Positions 1-8,693 of a DNA stretch of 64,000 nucleotides are shown here, piece by piece. The stretch lies in assembly GCF_000297395.2 (NCBI RefSeq), contig NZ_HF570108.1, positions 6,741,637-6,805,636 of the forward strand. Reading direction: 5' to 3'. The notes beneath the pieces are model-generated. The model saw only the letters and a list, made by a program, of their open reading frames with translations, was not told the DNA's origin and made no database searches. Origin of the DNA: Micromonospora lupini str. Lupac 08 (GTDB lineage: Bacteria > Actinomycetota > Actinomycetes > Mycobacteriales > Micromonosporaceae). The position numbers and the translations under genes were made by a program. Position 1 is the stretch's first letter. The number at the start of each line of letters is the position of its first letter.

Positions 1-1
1 C

Positions 2-3000
2 GAGGTGGCCCGGATCGAACCCACCCACAGCTACCGCCTGGTGCGCCCGACACCGACCACCGGCGGCCACGCCGACGCCGACGGGCCCGAGTGGGGACTC
101 ACCAACATCAACGCCCCGCAGGTGTGGAACGAGCTCGGCGACCGCGGCGAGGGCGTGGTGGTCGCCAACATCGACAGCGGCGTCCAGTACGACCACCCGG
201 CGCTTGTCGGGGCGTACCGCGGCAATCTCGGCGGTGGCGCCTTCGACCACAACCACAACTGGTACGACCCGGCCGGCGTGTGCCCGAGCGCCGCGCCCTG
301 CGACAACAACGGGCACGGCACGCACACCATGGGAACGATGGTCGGCGACGACCGCGCCGGCAACCAGATCGGCGTCGCACCCGGCGCGAAGTGGATCACC
401 GCGAAGGGCTGCGAGACCGACTCCTGCTCCGACGCCTCGCTGCTCGCGGCCGGCCAGTGGGTGCTGGCGCCGACCGACCTGAACGGACAGAACCCCCGCC
501 CCGACCTGCGCCCCGACGTGGTCAACAACTCCTGGGGCGGCGCCGGCGGCGACCCGTGGTTCCAGCAGACCATCGCGGCCTGGCGGGCGGCCGGCATCTT
601 CGGAGTCTTCTCGGCCGGCAACGACGGCCCGGACTGCGGCAGCGCCGGCTCACCCGGAGACAGCGCCGACGCGTACGCGGTCGGCTCGTACGACGTGCAC
701 GACGCGATCTCCGACTTCTCCGGCCGGGGCGACGCCACCGACGCGCGGTCGTACAAGCCGAACGTCGCCGCTCCGGGCAGCAACGTGCGCTCCAGCGTCC
801 CGGGCAACTCCTACGCCGCGTTCGACGGCACCTCGATGGCCGCGCCGCACGTCTCCGGCACTGTCGCGCTGCTCTGGTCGGCCGCTGCGGGCCTGAAGGG
901 CGACGTCACCGCCACCGAGGAGCTGCTCGACCGGACGGCCCGCGACGTCGACGCCACCACCTGCGGAGGCACCGCCGCCGACAACAACGTCTTCGGCGAA
1001 GGCCGGCTGGACGCGTACGCCGCGGTGCGGGCCTCCTCGCGCGGCGCCGTCGGGCGGATCATCGGCACGGTCACCGCCGCCGGGAACGGCGACCCGATCG
1101 TCGGCGCGACAGTCGGCGACGGCACCCGCAGCGTCACCACCGGCACGGACGGCCGGTACGCGCTCACCCTGCCGGCCGGGCAGGCCACGGTCACCGTCAG
1201 CGCCTACGGGTACGCCGGGCAGACGGCCACGGTCACCGTCACCGACGACGGCACGGTCACCGAGGACTTCGCACTGGCGGCGAACCCGCCGGTCACCGTT
1301 CGTGGCCGGGTCACCGACGGCTCGGGGCACGGCTGGCCGCTGTACGCCCGGATCGAGGTCGCCGGGCGTCCCGGGGGGCCGGTGTTCACCGACCCGGCCA
1401 CCGGGCGGTACTCGTTCACCGTTCCGGGCGACACCACGTACCGGCTCACCGTCACCGCCCGCTACCCCGGCTACCGCACTGTCACCCGGGACGTGGTCAC
1501 CGGCACCGGGCCGGCAACGGCCGACGTCGCCGTACCGGTCGAGCCCGTCTGCACGGCTGCCGGTTACACAGGCAGCTTCGGCGCGCCGGTGCTGGACGAG
1601 AGCTTCGACGGCCGCACCGCGCCGGACGGCTGGTCGGTGCGCAACCGCACCGACGACGGTGGCTGGGACTTCACCGACGCCGGTGAGCGGGGCAACCTCA
1701 CCGGCGGCAGCGGCGCCTTCGCCATCGCCGACAGCGACCGTCTCGGGTCCGGCAAGACCCAGGACACCGACCTGGTGACCCCGACCGTCGACCTGCGTGC
1801 CACACCCGCGCCGGTGCTGCGTTTCCGCAGCGACTGGTGGGCGGTAGGCGTGACCGACGCCGCCGACGTGGACGTCTCCACCGACGGCGGCGCCACCTGG
1901 ACCACGGTCTGGCACCAGACCGGCAGCCGGCGTGGACCGCTGCTCGAGGAGGTGCCCCTGGCACCAGCGGCCGGAGCCTCCACCGTGCGGGTCCGGTTCC
2001 GCTTCCACGGCACCTTCGCCTGGTGGTGGCAGGTGGACGACGTACAGCTGGTCAACCGCGACTGCGTGCCGACCGCCGGCGGCCTGCTGCTCGGCGTCAC
2101 CACCGACCGCAACACCGGCACACCGCTCAACGGGGTCGCCGTGGTCAGTGCCGACCGACCCGCCGACCTCGCCACGTCGGCGTCGACACCTGACGACCCG
2201 ACCCTGCCGGACGGCTTCTACTGGCTCTTCTCCGGGCTGACCGGGGCGCATCCGTTCACCACGAGCCGTACTCCGTACCAACCGAGCACGAAGACGGCGA
2301 CGGTGACCGCCGACGACGCCCGACGCCTGGACGTCGCGCTGGCCGCCGGTCGACTCACCGTCACCCCGGCCGACGTCCAGTCGTACCAGCCGTACGCCAG
2401 CAGCCGGACCACGAAGGTGACGGTGCGCAACACCGGCAGCGCGCCGGCAGCCGTGAACCTGGTGGAGCGCGGCGGGCGGTTCGACAGGCTGTCCAGAGCT
2501 GGTGCGCCCCTGCGGGAGCAGAAGGTGAAGGGGATCAGCAAGGCCCGCGCGGGCACCGCGTACGGCGGGGCCGCGACCGAGGCCGCGTCCCGGGCCCAGG
2601 ACGCCTGGACCGGGATCGCCGCCCTGCCGGCGGCGGTCTACGACAACGCTGCGGCCACCCTCGACGGCAGGGTCTACTCCGTCGGCGGTGGCGGCGGCAG
2701 TGGCCTGGAGGGCAAGGCCTGGCGCTACGACCCCGACACCGACGCCTGGGCCGCGCTGCCCGACCTGCCGACCCCCCGGGCCAAGCCCGTCGCGGCAGCG
2801 GTCGGCGGCAAGCTGTACGTCCTCGGCGGCTGGGGCGCCGACAACGACACGGTCGCCTCGGTGGACGTGTTCGACCCGGCCACCGGAAGTTGGAGCACGG
2901 TGGCCGGGGCGACCAACCCGTTCCCGGCGGCGGCGGCCGGCGGCGCGGTGACAGGTGGAAAGGTCTACCTGGTCGGTGGCTGCCTGGACAGCGACTGCAC

Positions 3001-3979
3001 CGACTCGGACCGGCTCGTCGTCTTCGACCCGGCGACCGGCGCGTTCCACACCGGCGCCGCCTACCCGCATCCGGTCTCCTGGCTCTCCTGCGGCGGGATC
3101 GGCGGCGCCGTCTACTGCGCCGGCGGCACCGGCGGCGCCGGCGGCACCGAGCACACCGACGCCTACCGCTACGACCCGGCGGCGGACGCGTGGCACCCGC
3201 TGCCGAACCTGCCGCTGGACCTCTGGGGTTCCCAGTACACGGCGACCGGTGACCTCCTGGTCCTGGCCGGCGGGGTCACCGCGGCGTCGACCACTGTGAC
3301 CAACCGGACCATCGCGTACGACCCGGTGGCCGGGAGTTGGCGCGACCTGCCCAACGTCCAGTTCGGCAGGTACCGGGGCGCCGCCGCCTGCGGCGCGTAC
3401 AAGATCGGTGGTTCGCCGTCGTCCTTCGTCGGCTCGACCGAGAGTGAACGGCTGAGCGGCCTGGACCTGTGCGGCGGGGAGGCGGACCTCCCCTGGCTCG
3501 CCACCACGCCCGGCACCTTCACCCTGGCCCCGGGCGCCTCCCGGACGGTCACCGTCAAGCTGACCGCCACGGCGACGGCCGGCGTGGCCCAGCCGGGCAC
3601 CTACTCCGGCGAACTGGCCATCGCCTCCGACACCCCGTACCGGGTCTCGGCGGTGCCGGTGCGGATGAACGTGTCGCCGCCGGCCAGTTGGGGCAGGATC
3701 CAGGGCACCGTCACCGGTGTCACCTGCCGAGGCGCCACCGTCGGCGTCGCGGCGACGGTCCGGGTGAACCTGCTGGGTACCACGACCGGCTACACCCTGA
3801 CCGCGGACGCCCAGGGCCGGTACGTCTGGTGGCTGCCGAAGGGCCGCTACGAGGTGATCGTCGCCAAGGACGCCTGGGTGCCGCAGACGCAGCGCACCCG
3901 GATCGAGGCCGGCATCGTCCAGACGCTCGACTTCACCCTCGACCCGGCCTCGTCCTGCACGAGAGCCACAGGCATCTGA
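2..3979 (+). CDS. Secreted S8 (subtilisin) serine peptidase with kelch repeats, 5' end outside window
   Basis: The frame is open to the window edge and the first visible residues (EVARIEP) look like the end of an inhibitor-type propeptide, so the true start lies upstream. Counting from the GTG at position 5, the S8 catalytic triad is Asp57 (NIDSGV), His104 (NGHGTHT) and Ser277 (GTSMAAP), with SAGND supplying the oxyanion Asn. After the protease come two carboxypeptidase-regulatory-like beta domains (about 345-500), a MAM/jelly-roll-like region (about 520-690), six-bladed-type kelch repeats (about 865-1140, repeated VYxVGG blocks) and a last carboxypeptidase-regulatory-like domain (about 1230-1315). 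This is a multidomain extracellular protease, probably acting on large extracellular or wall-associated substrates; the substrate is unknown. A convergent terminator follows. Confidence 0.93.
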   Translation, partial: EVARIEPTHSYRLVRPTPTTGGHADADGPEWGLTNINAPQVWNELGDRGEGVVVANIDSGVQYDHPALVGAYRGNLGGGAFDHNHNWYDPAGVCPSAAPCDNNGHGTHTMGTMVGDDRAGNQIGVAPGAKWITAKGCETDSCSDASLLAAGQWVLAPTDLNGQNPRPDLRPDVVNNSWGGAGGDPWFQQTIAAWRAAGIFGVFSAGNDGPDCGSAGSPGDSADAYAVGSYDVHDAISDFSGRGDATDARSYKPNVAAPGSNVRSSVPGNSYAAFDGTSMAAPHVSGTVALLWSAAAGLKGDVTATEELLDRTARDVDATTCGGTAADNNVFGEGRLDAYAAVRASSRGAVGRIIGTVTAAGNGDPIVGATVGDGTRSVTTGTDGRYALTLPAGQATVTVSAYGYAGQTATVTVTDDGTVTEDFALAANPPVTVRGRVTDGSGHGWPLYARIEVAGRPGGPVFTDPATGRYSFTVPGDTTYRLTVTARYPGYRTVTRDVVTGTGPATADVAVPVEPVCTAAGYTGSFGAPVLDESFDGRTAPDGWSVRNRTDDGGWDFTDAGERGNLTGGSGAFAIADSDRLGSGKTQDTDLVTPTVDLRATPAPVLRFRSDWWAVGVTDAADVDVSTDGGATWTTVWHQTGSRRGPLLEEVPLAPAAGASTVRVRFRFHGTFAWWWQVDDVQLVNRDCVPTAGGLLLGVTTDRNTGTPLNGVAVVSADRPADLATSASTPDDPTLPDGFYWLFSGLTGAHPFTTSRTPYQPSTKTATVTADDARRLDVALAAGRLTVTPADVQSYQPYASSRTTKVTVRNTGSAPAAVNLVERGGRFDRLSRAGAPLREQKVKGISKARAGTAYGGAATEAASRAQDAWTGIAALPAAVYDNAAATLDGRVYSVGGGGGSGLEGKAWRYDPDTDAWAALPDLPTPRAKPVAAAVGGKLYVLGGWGADNDTVASVDVFDPATGSWSTVAGATNPFPAAAAGGAVTGGKVYLVGGCLDSDCTDSDRLVVFDPATGAFHTGAAYPHPVSWLSCGGIGGAVYCAGGTGGAGGTEHTDAYRYDPAADAWHPLPNLPLDLWGSQYTATGDLLVLAGGVTAASTTVTNRTIAYDPVAGSWRDLPNVQFGRYRGAAACGAYKIGGSPSSFVGSTESERLSGLDLCGGEADLPWLATTPGTFTLAPGASRTVTVKLTATATAGVAQPGTYSGELAIASDTPYRVSAVPVRMNVSPPASWGRIQGTVTGVTCRGATVGVAATVRVNLLGTTTGYTLTADAQGRYVWWLPKGRYEVIVAKDAWVPQTQRTRIEAGIVQTLDFTLDPASSCTRATGI

Positions 3980-4034
3980 CGGACACCCGCGGGTGGCCGG
4001 CGACCTTTCGGTCCCGGCCACCCGGCGGTGACGA

Positions 4035-4076
4035 CGACCGGGGCCGGCCACCCAGGAGGGTGACCGGCCCCGGTCG
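4035..4076. terminator. Bidirectional terminator-like hairpin
   Basis: A 13-bp perfect inverted repeat (CGACCGGGGCCGG at 4035-4047, complement at 4064-4076) lies between the converging stop codons of the subtilisin gene and the DUF1416 gene. There is no U-tract, as is common for high-GC actinomycetes. Confidence 0.7.
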
Positions 4077-4090
4077 ATCAGAGCAGTGGG

Positions 4091-4411
4091 TCAGGCGACG
4101 GTGACGGTGACCTCGTTGATGCCCCGGCCGGCGGTGACGGCGGCGTCGCCGTTGCCGTGCCGGGACAGCGCCCGCAGCGTCCAGGAACCCGGCGCGGCGA
4201 AGAACCGGAACTGGCCGGCCGCCGAGGTGACCACCTCGGCGGTGAACTCACCTGTCGAGTCGAGCAGCCGGACGTACGCGCCCGGCACGGCCTCGTCCGT
4301 CGCCGAGCGGACGATGCCCGTGATGACGGTTTCCTTCTCCAGGTCCAGGCTGGCCGGCAGCGGCGCGGCCTGGTCGGGTGCGGCGCAACCCGCAGCGGTG
4401 GGAGCAGTCAT
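4091..4411 (-). CDS. DUF1416 / SseC-like protein
   Basis: A 106-residue protein of the DUF1416 family, a small beta-sandwich related to carboxypeptidase regulatory domains (ITGIVRSATDEAVPGAYV, then GQFRFFAAPG). In mycobacteria the homologue SseC is encoded immediately downstream of the thiosulfate sulfurtransferase CysA2, and the same order is seen here with only 6 nt between the genes, so the two are co-transcribed. The role is not established; the context points to sulfur transfer. Two cysteines or fewer are present, so it is unlikely to be an Fe-S protein. Confidence 0.88.
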   Translation of the reverse strand: MTAPTAAGCAAPDQAAPLPASLDLEKETVITGIVRSATDEAVPGAYVRLLDSTGEFTAEVVTSAAGQFRFFAAPGSWTLRALSRHGNGDAAVTAGRGINEVTVTVA

Positions 4412-4417
4412 GGCGGA

Positions 4418-5266
4418 TCAGGCCTCCCCGGGCTCGTCGCCGAGCGCGACCGGCACGCCGACGAGCGAGCCGTACTCGGTCCAGGAACCGTCGTAGTTCT
4501 TCACGTTGCGGTGGCCGAGCAGCTCCTGCAGCACGAACCAGGTGTGCGAGGAACGCTCGCCGATCCGGCAGTACGCGATGGTCTCCTTGCCGTCGTCGAG
4601 CCCCGCGTCGCCGTAGATCTTGCGCAGCTCGTCGTCGGACCGGAAGGTGCCGTCCTCGTTGGCCGCCTTGGACCACGGGACGCTGATCGCGGTCGGGATG
4701 TGACCGGCCCGCTGCGCCTGCTCCTGCGGCAGGTGGGCGGGGGCGAGCAGCCGGCCGGCGAACTCGTCGGGGCTGCGCACGTCGACCAGGTTCTTGGTGC
4801 CGATCGCGGCGACGACCTCGTCGCGGAAGGCCCGGATGGAGGTGTCCGGCTCCTGCGCGACGTACTGGGTGGCCGGGCGGGTCGCCGTCTCGGTGACAAG
4901 CGGACGGGCGTCCAGCTCCCACTTCTTGCGACCACCGTCGAGCAGCTTGACGTCGCGGTGGCCGTAGAGCTTGAAGTACCAGTAGGCGTACGCCGCGAAC
5001 CAGTTGTTGTTGCCGCCGTAGAGGATGACGGTGTCGTCGTTGCTGATGCCCCGCTCGGACAGCAGCGCCTCGAACTGGGTCTTGTTGACGAAGTCGCGGC
5101 GGACCTGGTCCTGGAGGTCGGTCTTCCAGTCGATCTTGATGGCGCCGGCGATGTGGCCGGTCTCGTAGGCCGAGGTGTCCTCGTCGACCTCGACGAAGAC
5201 GACGCCCGGGGCGTCGAGGTTCTTCTCGGCCCACTCGACCGAGACGAGTGCGGTGTCGCGACTCAT
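4418..5266 (-). CDS. Thiosulfate sulfurtransferase (rhodanese, CysA2 type)
   Basis: A 282-residue tandem rhodanese: an inactive N-terminal domain and a C-terminal domain with the persulfide-forming Cys in AYCRIGERSSHTW. The conserved tail NYDGSWTEYGSLVG is typical of mycobacterial CysA2/CysA3. It moves a sulfane sulfur from thiosulfate (or a similar donor) to thiophilic acceptors in the cytoplasm. The ATG at 5266 was chosen because AGGGAGTGA lies just before it and it matches the family N-terminus (MSRDTALVSVEW); an ATG 12 codons upstream is less likely. The long leader carries a Cys-rich short ORF and a hairpin, suggesting cysteine-responsive attenuation. Confidence 0.93.
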   Translation of the reverse strand: MSRDTALVSVEWAEKNLDAPGVVFVEVDEDTSAYETGHIAGAIKIDWKTDLQDQVRRDFVNKTQFEALLSERGISNDDTVILYGGNNNWFAAYAYWYFKLYGHRDVKLLDGGRKKWELDARPLVTETATRPATQYVAQEPDTSIRAFRDEVVAAIGTKNLVDVRSPDEFAGRLLAPAHLPQEQAQRAGHIPTAISVPWSKAANEDGTFRSDDELRKIYGDAGLDDGKETIAYCRIGERSSHTWFVLQELLGHRNVKNYDGSWTEYGSLVGVPVALGDEPGEA

Positions 5267-5440
5267 CGAATCACTCCCTGGTGAGGATGGATGGTGAGCC
5301 AACGCGCGAATATCGATGGGTTGAACTGTCGCACCGCGCGCGGGACCCAGCGGAAGGACGGGATCACGGGTTCGTGCGACGGCGCCGCTGCCGGGCGTTC
5401 GGTGGGATCACCGCAAAGGGTCGAGGACCCTGCGTGCCGG

Positions 5441-5460
5441 TGGCCGCCGTCAGGCGGCCA
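5441..5460 (-). promoter_or_regulatory. Candidate attenuator hairpin in sulfurtransferase leader
   Basis: A perfect 8-bp stem (TGGCCGCC / GGCGGCCA) with a 4-nt loop begins 15 nt after the stop codon of the Cys-rich leader ORF. The segment spanning that stop codon (TGACGGCGGGG) resembles the 3' half of the hairpin (TGACGGCGGCC), so alternative pairing is possible. There is no U-tract; whether it terminates transcription is inferred. Confidence 0.5.
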
Positions 5461-5475
5461 GAAACAGCCCCGCCG

Positions 5476-5553
5476 TCAGATGACAGGGCGACACAGGCAG
5501 GTGGCCACGCGGCACAGGTCGACCGCGCGCCGTTTGGTGAGGTGGGTCCCCAT
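5476..5553 (-). CDS. Cysteine-rich leader peptide (uORF)
   Basis: A 25-codon ORF, MGTHLTKRRAVDLCRVATCL followed by CRPVI, with Cys codons at positions 14, 19 and 21. The RRAVDLCRVA core is typical of short actinobacterial leader peptides. A -10 box (TAGGCT) lies 8 nt before the ATG, so the transcript probably starts at or next to the start codon. In mycobacteria, leaderless polycysteine uORFs upstream of cysA2-type operons act as cysteine-responsive attenuators; the position here (210 nt upstream of the sulfurtransferase) and composition fit the same role. The peptide itself is probably not functional after synthesis. Confidence 0.75.
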   Translation of the reverse strand: MGTHLTKRRAVDLCRVATCLCRPVI

Positions 5554-5561
5554 GAGCACGG

Positions 5562-5590
5562 AGCCTACCAGCCAGTGACCGGCCTGCCAC
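5562..5590 (-). promoter_or_regulatory. Promoter of the sulfur leader transcript
   Basis: TAGGCT (5562-5567 on the minus strand) fits the actinobacterial TANNNT -10 consensus. GTGGCA (5585-5590), 17 nt upstream, matches TTGACA at four of six positions. The start would fall within a few bases of the leader ATG. Confidence 0.5.
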
Positions 5591-5668
5591 TGGACCGACC
5601 ACCATCCGGGATCGTCCGGGCTGCGGGGCCGGTGCGGCGTCCCGCGGCCCGGACGATTGACGCGCCGC

Positions 5669-6457
5669 TCAGCCGGCGGAGTTGATGGGCACGTTCTTCG
5701 CGTCGGCGGTGACCGCCAGCCCGTCGGGCAACGGCCGGACCTCCCGGACCGCGAGCTGGAACGGCAGGTCGGGCAGCGGCACGTCGATGGAGATGCCCTC
5801 GGCGTACTTGTTCAGGATCGTGCGGGCAAGCGGCAGGTTCGGCAGGCCGGCGGCGTCCAGGTTGCTGAAGCGCAGGGCCACGGCGCCGTTCTTGGCGACT
5901 GTGACGTCGGCGGTGCCGGCCACTGTGAACTTCTGGCCGAGGATGTCGACCGGGGCGGTGACGGCGAGCTTGCCGCCCTGCTCCCCAAGGGTGAGCCCGG
6001 GTCGCTTCAGCAGCGCGGCGAGGCTCTCGTAGCTGATCGTGCCGGTGCCGTTGACCGTGTCGGCCACGACGTCGCCCTGCCCCGACCGCAGCGTGTCCAG
6101 CGAGGCACGCACGTTGCGGGCGTCGACGTCCAGCACCGGCAGCCGTACGGCGTCACCCTCCACCGACCCCTGCACGTCCCGCAGCGTGATGGAGATCCGC
6201 TCGTACCGCCCGTCCAGCACCTGGGTGAGGAACGGCGTCCCGGCGACCTCGACGTCGGGCTCGGCCGACTGCGCCCCCTGCTTGCTGATCTCCTGGCTGA
6301 CCCGCTCGGCGATGAGCCGCTCGGCAACGCCGACCGCCACCCGGTCGGCGACCACCAGCAGACCCGCCACCACCAGGAGCAGAACGACCAGGCCGATGAG
6401 CAGCTTGCGGCCGCGCCGTCGGGGCCGGGTTTCGCCAGCCGGATACTCCTGGGCCAC
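5669..6457 (-). CDS. DUF2993 (LmeA-like) lipid-binding family protein
   Basis: 262 residues: a basic cytoplasmic start (PRRRGRK), one membrane segment at about 19-42, then a DUF2993 domain of repeated beta strands (for example ITLRDVQGSV and LPVLDVDARNV). The family includes mycobacterial LmeA, a periplasmic phospholipid-binding protein that supports mannan elongation; whether this protein binds lipid is inferred. A member of this type also lies between the sulfurtransferase and glnR in Mycobacterium, so the neighbourhood is conserved. It is anchored by its N-terminus with the domain outside. Confidence 0.85.
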   Translation of the reverse strand: MAQEYPAGETRPRRRGRKLLIGLVVLLLVVAGLLVVADRVAVGVAERLIAERVSQEISKQGAQSAEPDVEVAGTPFLTQVLDGRYERISITLRDVQGSVEGDAVRLPVLDVDARNVRASLDTLRSGQGDVVADTVNGTGTISYESLAALLKRPGLTLGEQGGKLAVTAPVDILGQKFTVAGTADVTVAKNGAVALRFSNLDAAGLPNLPLARTILNKYAEGISIDVPLPDLPFQLAVREVRPLPDGLAVTADAKNVPINSAG

Positions 6458-6562
6458 GCCGCCTCCTGTCTTCGCCCGCCGCGATGCGGCGGGACGTCCG
6501 AACCGGTGCCGCAGCGCGGCGCACCCGTAGGTACCCGACCGACACCGGCCTCAACCGTGGGC

Positions 6563-7618
6563 TCAGAGGAACAGCATGCACATGGCGTACGCGGCAGGCG
6601 CAGCCAGGGCGAACCCGCCGAGCGGACCCTGCATGTGCCGGGCGACCCACATGGTGGGCGGTTCGCCGGCCATCAGACGACCCGCCTCCGCGTACCCCAC
6701 GGCGAGATCGGAGAGGACGGCGGTGACGGCCGCGACCAGGCCGATCATCGCGGCCCGGGTCGGCGTGAAGGGTGCCACCAGATAGCTGCCGAGGACCGCG
6801 CTGCCAAGCGTGCCCACCATCGCGCCGGCGACGACGCCTGCCGCGCCCCGGGGCACCTGCGGGGCCAGCCGGGGCCACGGCAGCACCGCGTCGGTGAGCC
6901 GGGCGACGGTCAGGGCCACCCCACTCGCGGTCAGGCAGACCGTGATCGCCTGCGTGCCGGCCGGGATGCGGCTGAGCACGATCAGGGTGCCGAAGGCCAC
7001 GACCCCGACCACGATGAGCAGTGTGGCGCCGAGTGAGTCAGTGACCCGGATGCGGTCGACCCGGCGGACCAGTTGGCCGAGCACTGCGGCGAGGAAGCCA
7101 CCGACGGCCAGGTAGCCCAGCGGCGCCAGACCGGCGACGTCGCTCTGGACGGCGGCGATGTCGGCGGCTGCGGCGACCACGGCGCTGATCCCGCCGACCA
7201 GCAGCAGCGCGGGCGGGCGCATGGCCATCGTCCAGGCGAGCACGAACAGCAGTTGGACGCCGAAGACGATGAAGGCGAACGGCAGGCGGTGACCCGGCCC
7301 GGACGTCTGCGCGCCGAGCACCAGACCCACCCCGAGCAGCGCGGCGAAGCCGGCGATGGTCAACGCCAGCGGGCGGTGCACCTCCACCGGGACGACGGCC
7401 TCCTCCTCCGGCTCGTCGACCTCGTCCTCGGATCGGCGGGCCGGTTCCCCGGCGCGGCGGGCCCGGCGTGGCTTGCCCCGTTCACGGCGTTCGCCGTCGA
7501 CGACGGCCGGTCCGGTGCGCGGCGCGGGGGGCTGGCCACGGGTCGGAGCGGCCGGACCCGGGCGGGGACCGTCGGACCACGATTCGCGGCCGGCGTCGGG
7601 CGAGGTGGAGGGAAACAC
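6563..7618 (-). CDS. Conserved multi-pass membrane protein, function unknown
   Basis: 351 residues: a 75-residue charged, Pro/Arg-rich cytoplasmic N-terminus, then about nine hydrophobic segments (first near 82-100, last at the extreme C-terminus ending MCMLFL). No transporter signature or catalytic motif was recognised. It is transcribed divergently from glnR, and a GlnR-like site lies between them, but nothing else ties it to nitrogen control. The start is uncertain because the N-terminus is low complexity. Confidence 0.75.
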   Translation of the reverse strand: MFPSTSPDAGRESWSDGPRPGPAAPTRGQPPAPRTGPAVVDGERRERGKPRRARRAGEPARRSEDEVDEPEEEAVVPVEVHRPLALTIAGFAALLGVGLVLGAQTSGPGHRLPFAFIVFGVQLLFVLAWTMAMRPPALLLVGGISAVVAAAADIAAVQSDVAGLAPLGYLAVGGFLAAVLGQLVRRVDRIRVTDSLGATLLIVVGVVAFGTLIVLSRIPAGTQAITVCLTASGVALTVARLTDAVLPWPRLAPQVPRGAAGVVAGAMVGTLGSAVLGSYLVAPFTPTRAAMIGLVAAVTAVLSDLAVGYAEAGRLMAGEPPTMWVARHMQGPLGGFALAAPAAYAMCMLFL

Positions 7619-7661
7619 GCCCCGATCGTGCCAGATCGGCTGCCCGACGCGGCGGTCACGG

Positions 7662-7677
7662 GTTTCCGCAACGTTAA
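7662..7677 (-). promoter_or_regulatory. Candidate GlnR-binding site
   Basis: Read on the minus strand this is TTAAC-N6-GAAAC, against the GlnR consensus GTNAC-N6-GAAAC (nine of ten defined positions, counting N as free). It sits 45-60 bp before the divergent membrane gene and about 190 bp before glnR. Sequence match only. Confidence 0.4.
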
Positions 7678-7865
7678 AACCTGCGCCACGATCAGGGGCA
7701 AGCTAGACAAACGGGAAATGGCCTGGAGGCGTGGCCGAGGCGATCGGTTACGCTCAACGCGTTACCCGCCCGTCAGCGACGCCGGGACCACGCAATTTCT
7801 CAGCGCACTCTGCCACGAGTGTGTCTGGTCGCGTGCGGCCTCGCGCCGCCGGGACGGAGGTGATC

Positions 7866-8579
7866 GTGGAGATCCTGCTGCTGGTGACCGCGCGCGCAGG
7901 GGAACCGTCGGCTGTGCTGCCGGCGCTCGACCTGCTGCCACACTCAGTTCGCACCGCGCCGCGCGACGTCCGCACCCTGGTCGCCGGGCCCAGCCCCGAC
8001 GCGGTGCTTGTCGACGCCCGCTCGGAGCTGAGCGAGGCCCGAGCGACCTGCCGGATGCTGCACGCCACCGGGCTCGGGGTGCCGCTGGTCGCGGTGGTGA
8101 CCGAGGCCGGCCTGATCGCGCTGAACGCGGACTGGGGCGTCGACGACGTCATCCTCGCGTCGGCCGGTCCCGCCGAGGTCGAGGCGCGACTGCGGCTCGC
8201 GGTCGGCCGCCTGAGCAACGCGACCGCCGGCGCCGGCGGCTCGATCCGGGCCGGTGAGCTGAACATCGACCCCGACACGTACGCGGCCAAGCTGAAGGGT
8301 CGTCCGCTCGACCTCACCTACAAGGAGTTCGAGCTGCTGAAGTTCCTGGCCCAGCACCCGGGCCGGGTGTTCACCCGCGATCAACTGCTGCGCGAGGTCT
8401 GGGGCTACGACTACTTCGGGGGCACCCGGACGGTGGACGTGCACGTCCGGCGGCTGCGCGCCAAGCTCGGCTCGGAGTACGAGTCGATGATCGGCACGGT
8501 CCGCCAGGTGGGTTACAAGTTCGTCGTGCCGCCGTCGCGCTCCCTGCCCGAGACGGAGCACGCGCCGCTGCCCGTCTGA
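7866..8579 (+). CDS. glnR: Nitrogen regulator GlnR (OmpR-type response regulator)
   Basis: 237 residues: an N-terminal receiver-like domain with Asp50 (VLVDARSEL) and a C-terminal winged helix (about 135-220; YKEFELLKFLAQHPGRVFTR, then WGYDYFGGTRTVDVH). GlnR is an orphan regulator, not controlled by a cognate kinase, that governs ammonium uptake and assimilation in actinomycetes. The N-terminal half (MEILLLVTAR, LLPHSVRTAP, LNADWGVDDVIL) closely follows mycobacterial GlnR, and mshD and pst genes lie downstream as in Mycobacterium. The GTG at 7866 follows GGAGG by 5 nt and gives the family N-terminus; a 45-codon extension upstream is not family-like. Confidence 0.93.
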   Translation: MEILLLVTARAGEPSAVLPALDLLPHSVRTAPRDVRTLVAGPSPDAVLVDARSELSEARATCRMLHATGLGVPLVAVVTEAGLIALNADWGVDDVILASAGPAEVEARLRLAVGRLSNATAGAGGSIRAGELNIDPDTYAAKLKGRPLDLTYKEFELLKFLAQHPGRVFTRDQLLREVWGYDYFGGTRTVDVHVRRLRAKLGSEYESMIGTVRQVGYKFVVPPSRSLPETEHAPLPV

Positions 8580-8693
8580 CCTCCAGCCCGAGTTTCCCAT
8601 ATGCCCCTTTTGCGCAGCTCGCCAGTCCTATTCTGACTGCCGGGTTTGTCGGAAAAGGGGGGCGACGGTGTCGGCAGGTAGCACGGGGGCGAG

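Noticed and set aside
650..4051. Very long open frame on the minus strand opposite the first subtilisin gene
   Set aside because: Antisense frame from high-GC codon bias; Arg/Gly/Val-rich translation without domains.
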